Notes under the pieces: generated by a model
What the model was told of the DNA's origin: nothing
What the model saw: only the letters and a program-made list of their open reading frames with translations
Databases searched by the model: none
Part shown: piece by piece, positions 9,167-23,097 of the stretch
Layout of the letters: every line of letters starts with the position of its first letter
Numbering within the stretch: the stretch's first letter is position 1
Made by a program: the position numbers and the translations under genes
Source: Labyrinthula sp. Ha
Lineage: Eukaryota; Sar; Bigyra; Labyrinthulida; Labyrinthulaceae
DNA: 64,000 nt
Reading direction: 5' to 3'
NCBI GenBank assembly: GCA_015227615.1
Contig: JAALGZ010000001.1
Location: forward strand, 930,001 to 994,000

Positions 9167-12100
9167 CCAGTCTATCTAATTAATAAATTAAAATAATAAA
9201 AATGCTCTTGGAGGTGTTTGCAACCATCGAGAGAAAAAGTAGCCAAGGATTACTGGAAACGCAAAGTTAAAGAATATTTTCATTGTGCAGATTCTCATTT
9301 GGTTATATGGCCCATCTTAAATTTACCGTGAAAGGTGGTTATAGCGCACTTTTTTTGATGTTACCGCGCAAACATGAAAATATGGATAAAGTACAAACAT
9401 AATAATAGTATTATAGAACTTAAGATATTTTATTATGAAAGATTTTAGACCACCATTTTTTTTGAATAAGACAACTTCTTACAAAAGAAAAAGTTTAATT
9501 GGCTTATTAGAGAGTTTTAAAATGTTTTTTATTCAGTTTGCTTCATGTCTTAAACTCTTGTGTAAGAAGGTCTTAAGAAAGAGAAATTTCCTAAAAAAAA
9601 GATTCTTTCAAGGAAATATTTAAATTGTCGAAATGTTGTTGAAATAAAACTTAATGTTAGAAAATTTGCGTTTGTAAAAGGTAGTTGTGACAATGAACCT
9701 GTGAATTACTTTACACCAGAGTTCAACTGCCTGTACTGGGCTTGAAGCTTCTCGGGTCCACCTAGCATTCTCAAGAGTGGATGCAATCAAGATGAAACTT
9801 ACTGGAAGAAAACTTGCATGTACAGGTTCACATTGTAACTAATATATTTATCTAGTTGGTACCTAAACTGACTCAGATTATCAATAAGAAATTTTGGAAT
9901 GTGATTCGTACACAAACCTCGACTTTTACTCGATAATTATTGGTTACATCATTTATCAATTGAAGTATATATGGAAAATTATCAACATGGAAAATAAGGT
10001 GGAAAAAATTATCAAGAACTAATTCGCATAAAATGGCCATTCTCAAGTTGTGAATTTCAAGACCTATATGAAAAAAGGTTGATCTCTTTAGCAGCATGTT
10101 GACTAAAGAATTGGAGTGAAAACACATGAATGAAGTCTAAGTAGCCTTCATAAGTTTGAAAATCTTTTTAATATTCTGGAAAAACTCAATATATATCGTA
10201 CATCTTTTTGAGTGGAGCTCAAAGTGATTAATGCGAAATCTACCAGGCCCAACTATTTATCATTAACCCCAACATCTAAATACAATGGGGAAGATTTTCA
10301 AGTTCTATAGAGAAAAAGCATTCCCCAACAAAGTATGGAAGCAACGCCCTTGTATAAAAATCTTGGAGTTTGTGCACGTTATGTATAAGAGCTCTTTAAA
10401 ACGTTCAAAGTTTAAGTTTCCTTGTAAAAACAGGTTGTTTCAGAAGTACAGCTAAAATAAGATACCAAACTCTACCTATGGATTCAAATGTGATGATGTT
10501 TCAGGTCTCCAGGAGTGTCTCATTGAATGGATAGTATAAACGAGTAACATCTTTCAGTAATAGCCAAAAACATGTTAGTACCAACTTCTTTTGATATTGC
10601 GACTGGCCCTGTAGGCAAAAAAAACAATTTTTGAGATAAGAACCTTATACCTTGCCAATATGCAATTCTTTTGTTTAAAGACTCATACTTGCGATTGGCT
10701 TTATAAGTAATGAGGTTCTCATACCAGGGAATCGATGTGCCTACTATATATCATGGATCATTAATTGCAAGAAAACATTCTGAATAAATGAACATAATGA
10801 TGAAAGCATTTGCAAAATAAAATTGTATAAACTATGTGAGAAATATGGTGCAACTTGCAGTTATTCAAGTTCAAGAACCTCAAGAGCGCCTCTTGGAATC
10901 ATTACGGAGTAGGGAAAATTATGCCAGGTTAATTCGCAAGTTTTCTCCATTACTTAAATGTCACATATTACTTCAGAGCGGCTCTTTTATCAATCTTAAT
11001 AGCTCTGAAAGCACTAGATAAAAACTATTTGGTACTAGAAAAAAATTAACCATAGGTAACAGTAGTGGAAACAATGTTGATATCCGTACATGTAGCTTTG
11101 CAGTCACATCATATAATCTTAACATGCCTCATGAATTTGGGATAGAGGAAGAATTAACTGTTGCTTAACCCTTTTCCCTTTTTTTGAATTAAGTTAAATG
11201 AGGTAATATTTTACGTTAAAAGCACAAGCTTATTTAATCCTACTTTTTTTAGGCACGTTATTAGATATAACACTACAATTCCTGCATAATGATATATTTT
11301 GTGTAGATTTTTTACCTTTTTCTACATTATAAACTTTGCTTAACAGGGTCTGAATGACTTATACGGTTAAAACTCGATATAGAGTACTATATAATCTATA
11401 CTCCAAGGGAGCAAAACATCAGAAGTAGAAGTAAAACATATTTTGGCTTAATTGCATTATTTCAATAGAATATATAAAACTTTTCATATTTGGCACATAT
11501 CGATCAAGTTATATCATGCAATGGTAAGAATTTTGTCATTATGTAAATTCATTGAAATAGATTTTTGATATCGTTGTACTAACTTGAGCTAATTTAAGCT
11601 TTCAACTTTTCTTTTTGAAAACATTTCTTGAAGGATAGCACTCGTTTCAACAATTCATGGAATGCCTTCAATTTTAAAAGGAAATCCTCTTCTGAAACTC
11701 TAGGGAAACAATTTCGCTTTTTTCCTGAAGATCAACAAGATAGTTGGACATGATAATGACTCAGATCTAGTATTTCCTTTCAACACTTAGACGAACTAAA
11801 ATTTCGCAACACATCTATTACGCTGAGCTACTTTCCAAACTTAATTCTTGAGTACACAGTTTTTTCTAGTTGCTTATTCTAAAGAATATCTCTTAGTTGA
11901 TAAACATCAAAGACGCAGTAAAATCAATGAGCATAACTTAATAATAAAACTGAAAGAGGAAAACTGCAAATCCTGTGTCACTGAAGTTTGGCACCAGAAA
12001 AAACAATTGTGCAACTTGTTTACCTGTTGCAAGATTAAGGTCTGGAATTCAAACGCCATATAGTAAAAAAAAAATCATAACATTATCACCGAGAAACTTC

Positions 12101-12188
12101 TTTACCAAGATCTAGACATGTAAATTAATCTACTACGCATAGAGCACTTCCTATTTCACGCAAAGTAGAAAAAACTTATTTGCACCAT
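9167..12188. other. Gene-free AT-rich stretch
   Basis: Open frames here (for example 9435-9623 and 11848-12063) are short, Lys/Phe-rich and without recognisable motifs. I see no RNA gene or repeat. The stretch holds the upstream region of the reductase gene and the 3' flank of the actin-like gene. Confidence 0.55.
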
Positions 12189-13322
12189 TTATAGTACAGT
12201 ATTCTTGTTATGTATTCTTGTAGGACCATGTTCATCATATTCTTCTGCTGAAATACAAGTATCAATAAATGAACAACTAGAAGCCAAATTACAACCTCCA
12301 TGTAAAGCTGAATAGATGCCTGTCTCATTTTTTAATATTCGTATGCTATTTTTCTTTGGCATTATCAATATCAGTTCTTTTTCGAGTCTTTCTTTAAAAC
12401 CAGAGAAACTACAGTTTCCACCAGTTATTGAAATATTTGATAATAAAATATCTTCTATTTCTTCACAATTTGCAATAGATTGAACAATAAGGTCATGAAT
12501 TCCAGGATAATCAAAACCACCAAGATAAGGAGAAAATAGTAATTCTGGAGCTTCAAAACAAGCGCTTCCAATAGATATAATATTTCCATCTGGAAGTTCG
12601 TGATTTACTTCAGCTGCAAACTGCTGTTTCCTTTCTTCTTCTACATTTGAACAAATATAACATAACTTTTTTTTCACCAGAATCAGAGTTTTTCTATCAT
12701 AATATCCAACTGACATATACCCTTTTTTATTCAATAACCTCAATAAATAATCAGATACATCTCTTCCTCCAATATCCATTCTTTTTGCAGCATGAACCAA
12801 AATAAAACCTTTATATACAGGTACTGAATATGTGACACTATCTCCTGAATCCAGAACAATTCCACTTTCTTTTCCAGTATTATAAAGTGACAAAACAGCT
12901 GCTATTTCAACACATAAATGTGAAACATTAAAGGTTTCAAACATTATTTGTGTCATTTTTTCTCGGTTCGCTCTTGGATTCAAAGGAGGTTCTGTAAGAA
13001 GAACTGGATATTCTTCAGGATTAACTTGAAGAACATCATAAAATGTAAAATGCCAAATTTTTTCCATTAAGTCCCAGTTTATGACTATTCCTTTCTTTAT
13101 TGGATACCTGAGGCGTAAAATTCCTCGTTTTCTTTCTGCTTCTGAGCCAATATAATAGTCTCTTAAACCCAAATTCAACCCAACTACAAGATGACGATAT
13201 TTAAACGTACCAGCAATTGAAGGGAAATCATATGGAGGAATCAGACTTGTACTGAGAGAAGCTTTGATAGAATTAGACCCATTGTCTATCACTATGACGT
13301 TTTGAACATATCCCGGTTTCAT
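12189..13322 (-). CDS. Divergent actin / actin-related protein
   Basis: A single open frame of 377 residues, the length of actin (375). Landmarks run in actin order: phosphate loop 1 (VIVIDNGSNSIKASLS, 9-24), PVLLTEPPLNPRANREKMTQ (about 106-125), phosphate loop 2 (GIVLDSGDSVT, about 154-164), DIGGRDVSDYLL where actin has DLAGRDLTDYLM, SITGG near the adenosine pocket, and an EYDEHGP ending like actin's EYDESGP. The ATP-binding loops are kept, but identity to actin looks low over most of the length. FPSIAG replaces FPSIVG, and the C terminus carries about five extra residues. It may be a lineage-specific actin or an Arp1-like protein. Subdomain-2 and polymer-contact residues would decide this. 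No introns are evident. It lies 725 nt downstream of CHD1 on the same strand. Confidence 0.8.
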   Translation of the reverse strand: MKPGYVQNVIVIDNGSNSIKASLSTSLIPPYDFPSIAGTFKYRHLVVGLNLGLRDYYIGSEAERKRGILRLRYPIKKGIVINWDLMEKIWHFTFYDVLQVNPEEYPVLLTEPPLNPRANREKMTQIMFETFNVSHLCVEIAAVLSLYNTGKESGIVLDSGDSVTYSVPVYKGFILVHAAKRMDIGGRDVSDYLLRLLNKKGYMSVGYYDRKTLILVKKKLCYICSNVEEERKQQFAAEVNHELPDGNIISIGSACFEAPELLFSPYLGGFDYPGIHDLIVQSIANCEEIEDILLSNISITGGNCSFSGFKERLEKELILIMPKKNSIRILKNETGIYSALHGGCNLASSCSFIDTCISAEEYDEHGPTRIHNKNTVL

Positions 13323-14047
13323 TATTTTAATCAGGTTAATTCATGAGAATTTTTCCACTTTGGATACTAGTAATGCAACATTGATTAATTATTTCAACGA
13401 ACAAGACTTTGTTCGCGTTGAAGTGTTCCAAAAAAAAGGAACTCCCTACTTATTTACAATATAACCCTTTGCGGCTATCCTTATATGAAAATTACGAATA
13501 AACAAACTTTTAATTTTGATCTGTACATAAAATTGTTATTTGTCACATATTTTGTAAAGACCATCTCGTCTTCTAAGTATTATTAGTATTCAAATTACAA
13601 AGTATGGGTTCAAATTTACTCTTAACCCAGTATCAAAAAAAATAGCTTAGTCTTCTACAATAAAAAGTTTTCATTATATTTTAACTTGTAAATAAGTGTA
13701 ATTTTTATCCCCTTTTGAAAACAAAGACCTGTTTCTTCTTCCTTAGCATCACGAGGTACGAATTATAGCAGCTTGCTCGATAGATGTTCTATATATTCCT
13801 TGCCAGGAAGAAAAATAGTTCAAGCGGAAGTTCACAAAATTGTAAGATAACCATTATTTCTTTTGATTTAAATTCATTCCGTTCAACGAGTGTAGGTTTC
13901 TAGTAGATATGCTTCTATAGCGCAGGGAAACTTTAAAAAACTAAAGTACCGTCATGAAAAATGAGTTTAATGAACAACGGTGTTAATTCTGATATGGTAC
14001 ATAAGTTCGGCTATTTTGACAATAACACTTATCAAATGAATACTATA
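13323..14047. other. Intergenic spacer between CHD1 and actin-like genes
   Basis: An AT-rich 725-nt spacer between two minus-strand genes. It must contain the 3' end of the CHD1 transcript and the actin-like promoter. No clear element can be named. Confidence 0.5.
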
Positions 14048-17000
14048 TTACCTATAGTACTGAATCTGCTGCTGATGCTTGTTTTCATAAGATGCTTCCA
14101 AATTAGCAACTATTTCAAATGCTTCTGCTGTAAGCCACGTACATCTAAGAGGAGAGCAAAAGGCTGTTTGAGGTATACCACGACCACGTGAAAAAAAAGC
14201 AGAAAGATGCTTGTAGCCCATACCTTGTAAAACTCGCTCAACAAAATCATTCTGCATGAACTGTGGGTAAGTAACTCGAAAAGCTGCTAAATTTACATCG
14301 CCAGAGGTTGGCATGAAAGTTTTTGTAGGTTTGTCAATTGTTTTTGCCTCCGTCAGATCAATGACCTGGATATCTTTAGCTTCTTCATTGCTGTCAATAT
14401 GTTCATTCGTTAGCTTACCTGTGTTAAGGGCATAGCTCAACCGAGCAAAGTTTTCCAACATGTTTACAACATACATGCAAGCAGCTTTGAGGATATATTC
14501 AACTTCTTGTTGCAAAGCTTCCAAACGGAAGTTCAGCTTTTTCGCTTCCGTGTCGAGTACTTTATGAGCAATTTCTAAACTTTTAGCACCTTTACTTTGC
14601 GCCTTCAGCCATTTTCTTAAAAGTTTGTGAATATGGTTGGGAACTTGAGAAAGTGAGGGGTTGATTACATCTTGCTGCTTGATGGTTTGAAAAAGGTGCT
14701 GGCCTTGGTTCATATGATAGTTTCCTTGATTTAACTGGGCTCTGTATTTCAGGTTTTGAATCTGGTATAGCTCTGGTTCGTAGATATAAATGCGGAATAA
14801 GTCGCATGGATGTACGATTACCCCATCATGTTTCAAGACAGTTAGTATGTTTTCCCCATATCTTAGAGAATTGTACTTGTTCAGAATTCTAGGTGGCGAT
14901 GTTTTCCCCACAGCGTTGGGTTGATTAGCGAGAAACCTTTTATGAGTTGATGAACTAGGTGAAGCAGGTTGATTGTTCAATCTAGCATGAGAAGATGCCA
15001 TTCCACGGCCTGGCTGTGCATACACTTTCTTCTTATGCCTTTGCCAAGTCTTGGGTTTGAACGCAGTCTTTCTCATTTCGGCTTGGAGCTTGTTATCAAG
15101 GTTTTTGACTTCCTGTTCATCTATTGCTGGTTTATCTTCCTCTTCTTCAGCCTCAGATTCTACTTCAAAATCTTCATCTTCTTCAGAATCGTATTCTTTT
15201 GCAAAGTTCGGAGCGGTGTATACGACTTGTTTGCGTTTTCTTTTTCCAAAAATGATATTACTGTTGTGATGCTGATTAAACTCTTTTAACTGTTCCTCGC
15301 CCATAACCTTGTTCCAAAACTCAGGATCATCGACATCTAAATTCTTGTTTTCATCTTCCTTGTTCCCAATAAACCTTGCTTTGGACAACTCAACCCCCTT
15401 ATCTCCAGCCTTACTCTCATCTACGTTTATTTTTCTAGCCCTTTTTCTTAGTATGACATCAATGTCCTCTTGCTCAAATCCTTTGGCATCCTCGTCATTG
15501 TCATCTTTGAGAACATAGGCGCCATACCTAAGTAATCTTTCCGTTTCCTTGTCCGCATCCTTCTTGGTTTTTTTCTTTGCATTCACTTGCTCATCGGGTT
15601 CCGTTTCTTTTTCCAATCTAGACATAACTGCAAGATCTAGCCCTAATTTCCTCGATTGCGTGTGAAACATGTGTTCTTCATATGATTTTCGAGTAATCAT
15701 ACGATAAATCTGAACAGTTTTCTTCTGACCAATTCTATGACACCGAGCAAGCGCTTGCATATCAGATTGCGGATTCCAATCAAGATCATATAAGATTATA
15801 GTATCCGCTGCAGTTAGATTTAAGCCCATGCCAGCAGCTCTTGTGCTCAACAGAAAGATAAACGGGGGTTCTGAGACGGAGGTATCTCTGGCAGTTGCAT
15901 TGAAGTTTTTTATGGACAGTTCTCGTTTTTGAGAACTAACGTCGCCGTCAATTCTTTCAAAACTGTACCCCTTTCCAACGAGATAATCCTGAATAATGTT
16001 GAGCATTCCTGTCCATTGTGAAAACAAAAGAACACGATGGCCTTCCGCTTTGAGTTTTGGAAGTAACTTGTCTATAAGAATCATTTTCCCACTGCTGGCA
16101 ATTAAATTCTTCATGATTAAATCGTGATATGCATTCTGCGGGATTTTTTTCACTTTGTACTGTTTCTTGTAGTCAGATACAGCTTCAGCTAAGACTGTTT
16201 CCTCTACTCCATTTAATAGATAAGGATGATAGCAACACTTTCTTAACTGAACCGAAATATTCTTAAGGCTGACCTGATGCACGTTGCGTTCTAACTTTAA
16301 ACCTTCGTGCTGCTGTTTATTTTGCCTAGTAAGTTTACTTAAATAATTCCTGTTTTTTTCATAAATTGCACGATAAAACTTTTTTTGCAACGTGGTAAGT
16401 TCAACCTCAATTAAAGTGTCAATCTTGGGTGGTAATTTCTCCACGTGTTTTTTCAATCTCCTAAGCATATACGGGGACAACATTTCCTGAAAATTGTCCA
16501 TGTCTTTGGCACTTTGCATGTTCTGCCACTTAGCCAAAAACTCGTTCAAGGCAGGAAAATTTGCAGGTTCAATGAAGTTTAGGAGAGACCACAGCTCTTC
16601 ATAATTGTTCTGAATAGGTGTCCCTGTGAGTAGTAACATTCTTGCTTTCAAAACTCTCACTTCCTCTGAGTTTTCTTCTTTTTCCCGAACATGCAACTTC
16701 AAGTTTTTTTTCAATACTTTTGCAAGACTTGACTGACTGTTTTTTAATCTATGTGCTTCATCTATTACAACGAGCTCCCATTGAAAACGGGTAATATAAG
16801 ACATATCCATAAGTGCGGTATCATAATTGGTGACTAGAACATCAAAACCTGGTTTAATTTCAAAAGTCTTAATATTTTTCTTAGCGTCTTTAGATCCATG
16901 ATATACTATGCAGTTAAAATCGCTCCATTTCTCAAACTCCTGCTCCCATTGGTTTAAGGTGCTCAGAGGAGCAATAATTAGAAATGGTGAGGATATCTTC

Positions 17001-18146
17001 AGGCCATAATATAAGCGATGAATAAAACTGACAGTCTGACATGTTTTACCCAGCCCCATTTCATCAGCCAGGATACTGTTCCTCTCCTGTGTCCAATTAA
17101 AAGTAAGCCAGTTTACTGCTTCAACCTGATAGTCGCGTAGCTTCATTCCATTCTTAAATGTCATTCTGCTGGAGTATCTCTTATTATGTCTTGGTTTTCT
17201 ATTGCTACTATTATGTCTTTTTATAAAGTTATCGTGCGCCAAACGTAGCTCCTCCTCGGTATTTTTCAATAAGAGATCTTCCCGAGTCTCATGTTGTAAT
17301 TCATCGTAAGGGCAGTTGTTGAACTTAATTAAAAACATATCTTTCGTTACATCTTCAGAATCCTTTTTAAAATCAAGAACTCGATGGATTTTGGTAAAAG
17401 AGTCTAAAGAATCCAAGTTGAATAGCTTCTGCGTCTTCTCAAAAGCTGCAATCCGTCCATTGAGATAGCTCTCACCTAGAGTACCCGGCAACAGTGCCAA
17501 TAGATCCCTCTTAGTTTCCCAACTACAGTGAATATAAGAAACTCCTTTCCACTTAATTAGGTATTTCTCAACTTCATCATCTTCTTTAGACAAGTCAGGT
17601 TCGCTTTCAAAATATTCGGGGGATAGGTTTCGTAGTTTGGAGTGCTCAGTAAGAAATTGTGTTTCCTTTGGATACAACTTCGGAGATGCAGCTAGGAAAC
17701 TTTCCCATTTCGCTTTAGTCTTAGTTGCGATAGCTAATATCTTATCCAGAGCCAGCTCTCCTTTGTCTAGACGATAATCTTCCTCCATCAAGTCAACATC
17801 AACATCAGTGCTACCTGCTTCTGAATCACTTTCATTTGAAAGAAAGATTTCATCATTCTTTCCTGATCTAAACGGTTAGCAACTAGCAAAAACTACCTTT
17901 TTAACGGTTTCCTTCTCAATCCAGCTCGGGTTGCACGATATATCGTATCGTTTTCAAGCTCTTCTAAATCATTATCGTCACTATCGCCGTTCTCGTCCAG
18001 ATCGGATTCATCTTTGCTTGCATGAGAAAGCTCTTCATCTTCTTCGTCTTCTGTACTAACAGCTTCTATGTATACTGCTTTAGTGGTTGCTCTTAAAATA
18101 AAAAATAATATCTTTTATACCTTTTTGACCTTCGCAGTTCCGTCAT
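14048..18146 (-). CDS. CHD1: CHD1-type chromodomain helicase (3 exons)
   Basis: An ATP-dependent nucleosome remodeller. Exon 1 is 18146-18121 (26 nt), exon 2 is 18091-17897 and exon 3 is 17867-14048. The introns are 18092-18120 and 17868-17896, both 29 nt, GTA...AG, and the second has TGCTAAC before its acceptor. The join gives 1346 residues starting MTELRRSKRATTKA. After an acidic N terminus come chromodomain 1 (YLIKWKGVSYIHCSWE, about 176-191), chromodomain 2 (about 234-284), and a Snf2 ATPase with Walker A DEMGLGKT (about 342-349), DEAH (about 443-446) and motif VI QALARCHRIGQ (about 790). Acidic and basic linkers follow, then a long C-terminal region. Double chromodomain plus Snf2 without PHD fingers fits the CHD1 subfamily; I did not resolve the SANT-SLIDE part. 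The 26-nt first exon is easily missed. Confidence 0.93.
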
Positions 18147-18512
18147 AGCGAGTAAAGAATAACGATTGGGTTAACGAGTAATTCGAGAACAACTTATCAA
18201 AATTCACCCGAATCTGATTGGATAATGAATCGACTCGAAATTAACTGTTAAATCAGATATAGAATTTCGGGACAAGAACCGGTTTCGGGAACCATTTTCT
18301 CAGATATAGTTTCGGTTCGCATGATAGTTAGTAAAATGCCAGATACGTACATAGTTTTTTATAAACGGAAGTTATTATTTATAATCTAGCTGTTTTCAAC
18401 TTATACTAGGATTGTTTGGTTTTAAAACCTAATTTTCTTAGAGGGCCTACTTGGAGATTGGGAACCCTTCGGTCTTTCAAGGAGGACATAACTGACGCAA
18501 AGCGCTTTCTTG

Positions 18513-18569
18513 TGTCGTGTGGGACTTGAACCCACTAAACCACGCCCGGCACTTTTTCCTGCCATGACA
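18513..18569 (-). repeat. Truncated tRNA-like / SINE-head-like fragment
   Basis: On the minus strand a 57-nt unit begins TGTCATG and ends CACGACA, which pair at six of seven positions like an acceptor stem. It holds a box A-like TGGTTTAGTGG running directly into a perfect T arm, GTGGGTTCAAGTCCCAC. There is no room for an anticodon arm. This is a tRNA-derived fragment or the head of a SINE, not a working standard tRNA. Confidence 0.5.
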
Positions 18570-21500
18570 CTGAAAACTTTACTCCACAAAGCCAATCAAT
18601 CAAAGCTTAGTAATCTTAATTTAGGTTTAGATTAATATAATTCTTTTGTTATGATGTAGATTTACCCTTTAATTATTTTCGCGCTCTGTCATATGTACAC
18701 TGTATGACTCATAAAAGTCGAAGTTGAGTAAATAAACTGATCACGAATAGAGCTACCACGCTAATAGCATAAATGCCTATTTCTCATTACTCGTTGATTA
18801 GAGTTAAGGCACAGCAGAAAACCTTCTGATCATTTAATGTGCTGTGCTAAAAAAACTCTAGCCCTTTATATTTTCTAAATTCTAGGAATTTGCTGACATC
18901 TCTTGTTTTCCTAACAAGTATTAAGAGAGTACAACTAATTGTTAGCTATATTTGAGCAATTAGCTTTAGGGTTGAGGTTCTCTGTAAAACTTTTCTTTTG
19001 AAGAGTATCATTAGGATGTTTGTCCTTCTTGAGTTAACACCGATTTCTTTTCCACTTGGCTCTTCAAAGTTTCTTCTCCTGAGGCAAAAGAAGTCGGTTC
19101 AATTCACATAAGTCCCAACATCTCACGAGAAAACCTTCTTAGACTCTCGATAGTTTATTCCATTGAACCTTGGTCCTGCGAGGAGAACAACCTCTACCCC
19201 GGGAATACGATTCGGCCAATCAATGATTCCGCCTCTAAGCCATAAAAAGGATCCTCCAACCGTAATTTCCCAAAATCTTGTTACAATCTTTTTATTGCTA
19301 AAATAGGGTGCTAGAATTTAATCTCAGGCAAGGAAAAACTACAGCAGCTCTAGAGAGTCTTTTGCTTGTAACTGAGTTAGCCTCCACCAATAAAGGTAAA
19401 ATATAATGTAAGCACTCTTGGTAAAAGCTGTTATACTAAATCTAGAACTCATTAGGGTCTCTTCGAGAGTTTATAAAATTTAGTTTGGAAGCATTGGTTA
19501 GGTTTAAGCATGTACCGAAGATTGAAGTTAGAAATCGAATGGGATATCAACTTGATTTTAACCATTCTCAAGTGCATGTAATTTTCTTCTTTTAACGGAG
19601 CTATGGCTTGGGATATTTCATCATAAGCGCGGTTCTTTAGGTTCTCGGATGGTTACCTTACCTATTAATGTTTTCGCGATTTATAAAATTAATGTTGAGG
19701 ACTCCACAAGAGGTTTGACGATGGTTGAAAGAAAAGTAGTGGAACCTTCTTGAAGCTACTGTGAAACTGGCAACATTACAAATCTCCTGTTACTGGCAAC
19801 GAAGACAATTCCCCGGCCCCTTATCAGACCAGTGTGAACACCGAACCAGTGGCATTACGTGCTAACCCTTCTAGAAATAAAGTGGGTATTTAACCTCCTT
19901 CAGAAATAAAACACAAAAGTTAGTGCTATTATTCCCCCCAAGGACAATATACATCATGTTACACTGGATTTTTTTAATATTGAAATATTGCGATTAAGTG
20001 CATATACACGCACTGAATTAGTTTAATTTTTTTTCGCCATATTAGTAATATATCTACAAAGAGTATCGGTAAAAGGAAAAAAAGGAGTAAGGAAGTTTTA
20101 TTTATGTAATCCCTATTTGTATCCAATGCTAGAAGCAGTTTATGCAGATGGAGAGTTTTCATGCTGACCAAAAGTATGCCAGTAAAACTAGTTTTCTGAA
20201 AAGTCTATGTACACTTCCAGTAATGTACAGTCGAAATTTATAGCTGTATGACAAAGTAAGAATTCTCATCGTTATTTCTATGATAAAAAAATCTGTTCTT
20301 CTTTAAGTTTACCATATAGTGGATAAATCATGAAGCGACACTAGTAACTGAGCTGATGTTGTTTCCTAGCGTCGGTTTGTGCAAAACACTCATAATGGGT
20401 TCTCAACAGAGAATTTCATGGAAACTTGGCTGAGAATTGCAAAAAAAATGCTTTATACTTTGCAAAGTGTCTCATGAAAGGAGCGAAACCAGAGCATGAT
20501 ACCGATTTGATATGAATTTCTTAATGCCTTTTTCGAGCCAATACTCAGTGCCCAAACTCTTTCTAACGAAGTGGAGAACATCTACAGATACGCATTTAAA
20601 AGTTTTCTCAAAAAGAGCTCTAGAAATAGCATTATTTAAAATTCTTAAGAATAAATTCTTGAGGGTTGCCACAAGTCGTGGTCACAGAATTAAAGCTTCA
20701 GTGAAATTTATCGATGAAGCTCCGAAGTAAATTAGGATTTTAAGCCAAGAATATGAAATACTTAATGTAGACTCTTGATATCAATTATCAAGGACTAGAA
20801 AAGCTGGTGGGTAATAAATTGGATCATGTTTAGAGTTATATAATCTGGTTGCAGGCAAATGGAATGTAAGTACAGTTCCAACAAAGTTTAGTGAATGCCA
20901 GAATCCTCAAGTTTTCCGAGTCCTGAATTTCTAAATAAAAATCTCAAAATTTTGCATCGTCGGAAGACTTCTCTACCAAACATTTTAATCCAGTGTAACA
21001 ATAAGAAAGGGTTAACAAACTAGTTACGTAGTTCATGAAACGTGAAGCATATCTCTAACTAAAGACACAGGTAAAGTCAAACTTTTAGCAACAGAGAGTC
21101 TAGAAATATAGGAAAAGCTTTTAAGAGAGAGGTTTATCAGAATGTGATTAAGTATTTTCTACTCAATAAGATGCTTCATGCTTTTTAACCAAATTGGTTT
21201 CGACAAATATTAATCATCTTGAAATCTCTAAGTTTACACTTATCGAAAACCGTTACATCTTGTCTCATTCTTACTACCTAGATTTACAGGTAGTTAAACA
21301 AAACCCAACAGAATATATTAGCGAGAAATATACGAAACATATACCACACTAATTATACTAAAATTATGAAATCTCAAACTGAAGGAAAACACCAATAAGC
21401 TCATTCTAATCACCTAACTTTATAACTGCTAAAGAAAACCATCCCCTTGAATGTGACAACTTGTTTATAAGTATAAAGAGCTCGTGAAAAAAGCTGTATG

Positions 21501-23097
21501 TTTGCGCATATCTGATCAGAAAGACTTTAACCACCACGTATATAAACCAATCAACCCCTTGTACTCATCCAGCACTTGCGCTTGTTTGCTTCTCTGCATA
21601 TACACCATATTCCAAGATCATCCATGAAGCATCAATAACTAGAGCAACTACCTTCCTTAAATCAAAACTTAGATAGCTAATCTAAAAAAAACTAGCTTAA
21701 GAAAAAATCCAAGGATGAGCGGTTACAATTTCTTATCAAAATGGAGCAGACTTTACTAAGCAATAACAAATCTGGTGAAGAATGTCCAGAACGGCTATTA
21801 TTGATACATCGCGGGGTTTATCGTCCTTATATTCCATATAGTATTCGAAGCATCTTGTTAGATCATAAAATTCTTAAAATAAATCTCTAGATTACTATTA
21901 TGCAGATCCCAGATAGCAGAAGATCTTCAGTTTGTTTTGTGCTTCTTTAATTTTTATTTCATTTCTTCTTGCTCTTACAACCCATGAAGTTTAAAATTAT
22001 TGTCTCTATCAAACATAATTGGTTGTAGTGACTCTGAACTACAAATTCGAATATCCATAGCCAAGCAATAGAGAGTTTTCATGGATATTTCGCCAAAGCT
22101 AGGAAACAAAATTTTCGTATTGTCGCGCCCCTACCTTAAAGCTTAAATTGAAATAGTCATAAGAGAATAACCATAAAGTGATAATCAAAAGAAGAACATG
22201 ACAATGTTGGCTGCAATAAATCAAAAATTTTAATTTTTTGCATCAACATGTGGCTCCCACAAATACGGAAGCTTTAAAGTTTTTCTTAGTAACGGGTTAG
22301 TAGAAGTAAAAGTTCTATTCATACCTAAATTCTAGCTTTTGCATTTTGTTAATTCTTAGTAACAATATAGTGCAGCAATAACATGTTCTATGAAAGCTTT
22401 GAATGATACGGGTACTTGGTCTAAGAAACCTTTTAAAGCTCCCCAGAGTTAGTATATATTCCATATATATACCTAAGCTCAACGAACTGGTATATAGAAG
22501 CAGGGGTACACTTAGATAAACTGCCATAACTGAACTCCTCTAGTACATTCTACGAAGTCAACCCTTGAGACTTTTGGGGTATTATGGATATATTATTAAA
22601 TTCCGGTGCAAAGTACGTACGATTTCTTGGAGCAAAATAAACTTAGTAAGCAACGTTTTAGTTACTAGGAAGATTATAATGGCTTAGATCTCTGGTGATT
22701 TAAATGCTTAAATACTGGAAGAAATTCAAGATTAGACATATGCATGCTCCACCTTAGGTGTAACATTTCGCTCATATAGAGATCACTTTGAAATGAAACT
22801 ATAGATTATTGAATCAAAAATTTTAAAATTCTTGCGGTTGTTGCCCCTCCCTTAATATTAGGCTAATATTACAAGACTGTTAAATCATACTTTTCGTGTA
22901 TATTTTAATGCATCTTACCACCAGTATCTAGAATGAAATACACTGATGAAAAAGACTAGTTGTTTTAGATAGAGGTCCATTTTGAAACTTGGTATCTTCT
23001 TCTCAAAGAAACATCGCAATTTCCATAAAAGATATAACAAGACATTTTAAATATGGTTAAGGGTAACAATTAGGTTACTATTCAAGGACCATAAAGT

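Noticed and set aside
13961-14191. 76-codon plus-strand frame over the 3' end of CHD1
   Set aside because: It is mostly the opposite strand of CHD1 coding sequence and has no motifs of its own.
20472-20730. Overlapping open frames of about 70 codons on both strands
   Set aside because: No recognisable motifs, low-complexity Lys/Leu-rich products, and both strands open by base composition alone.
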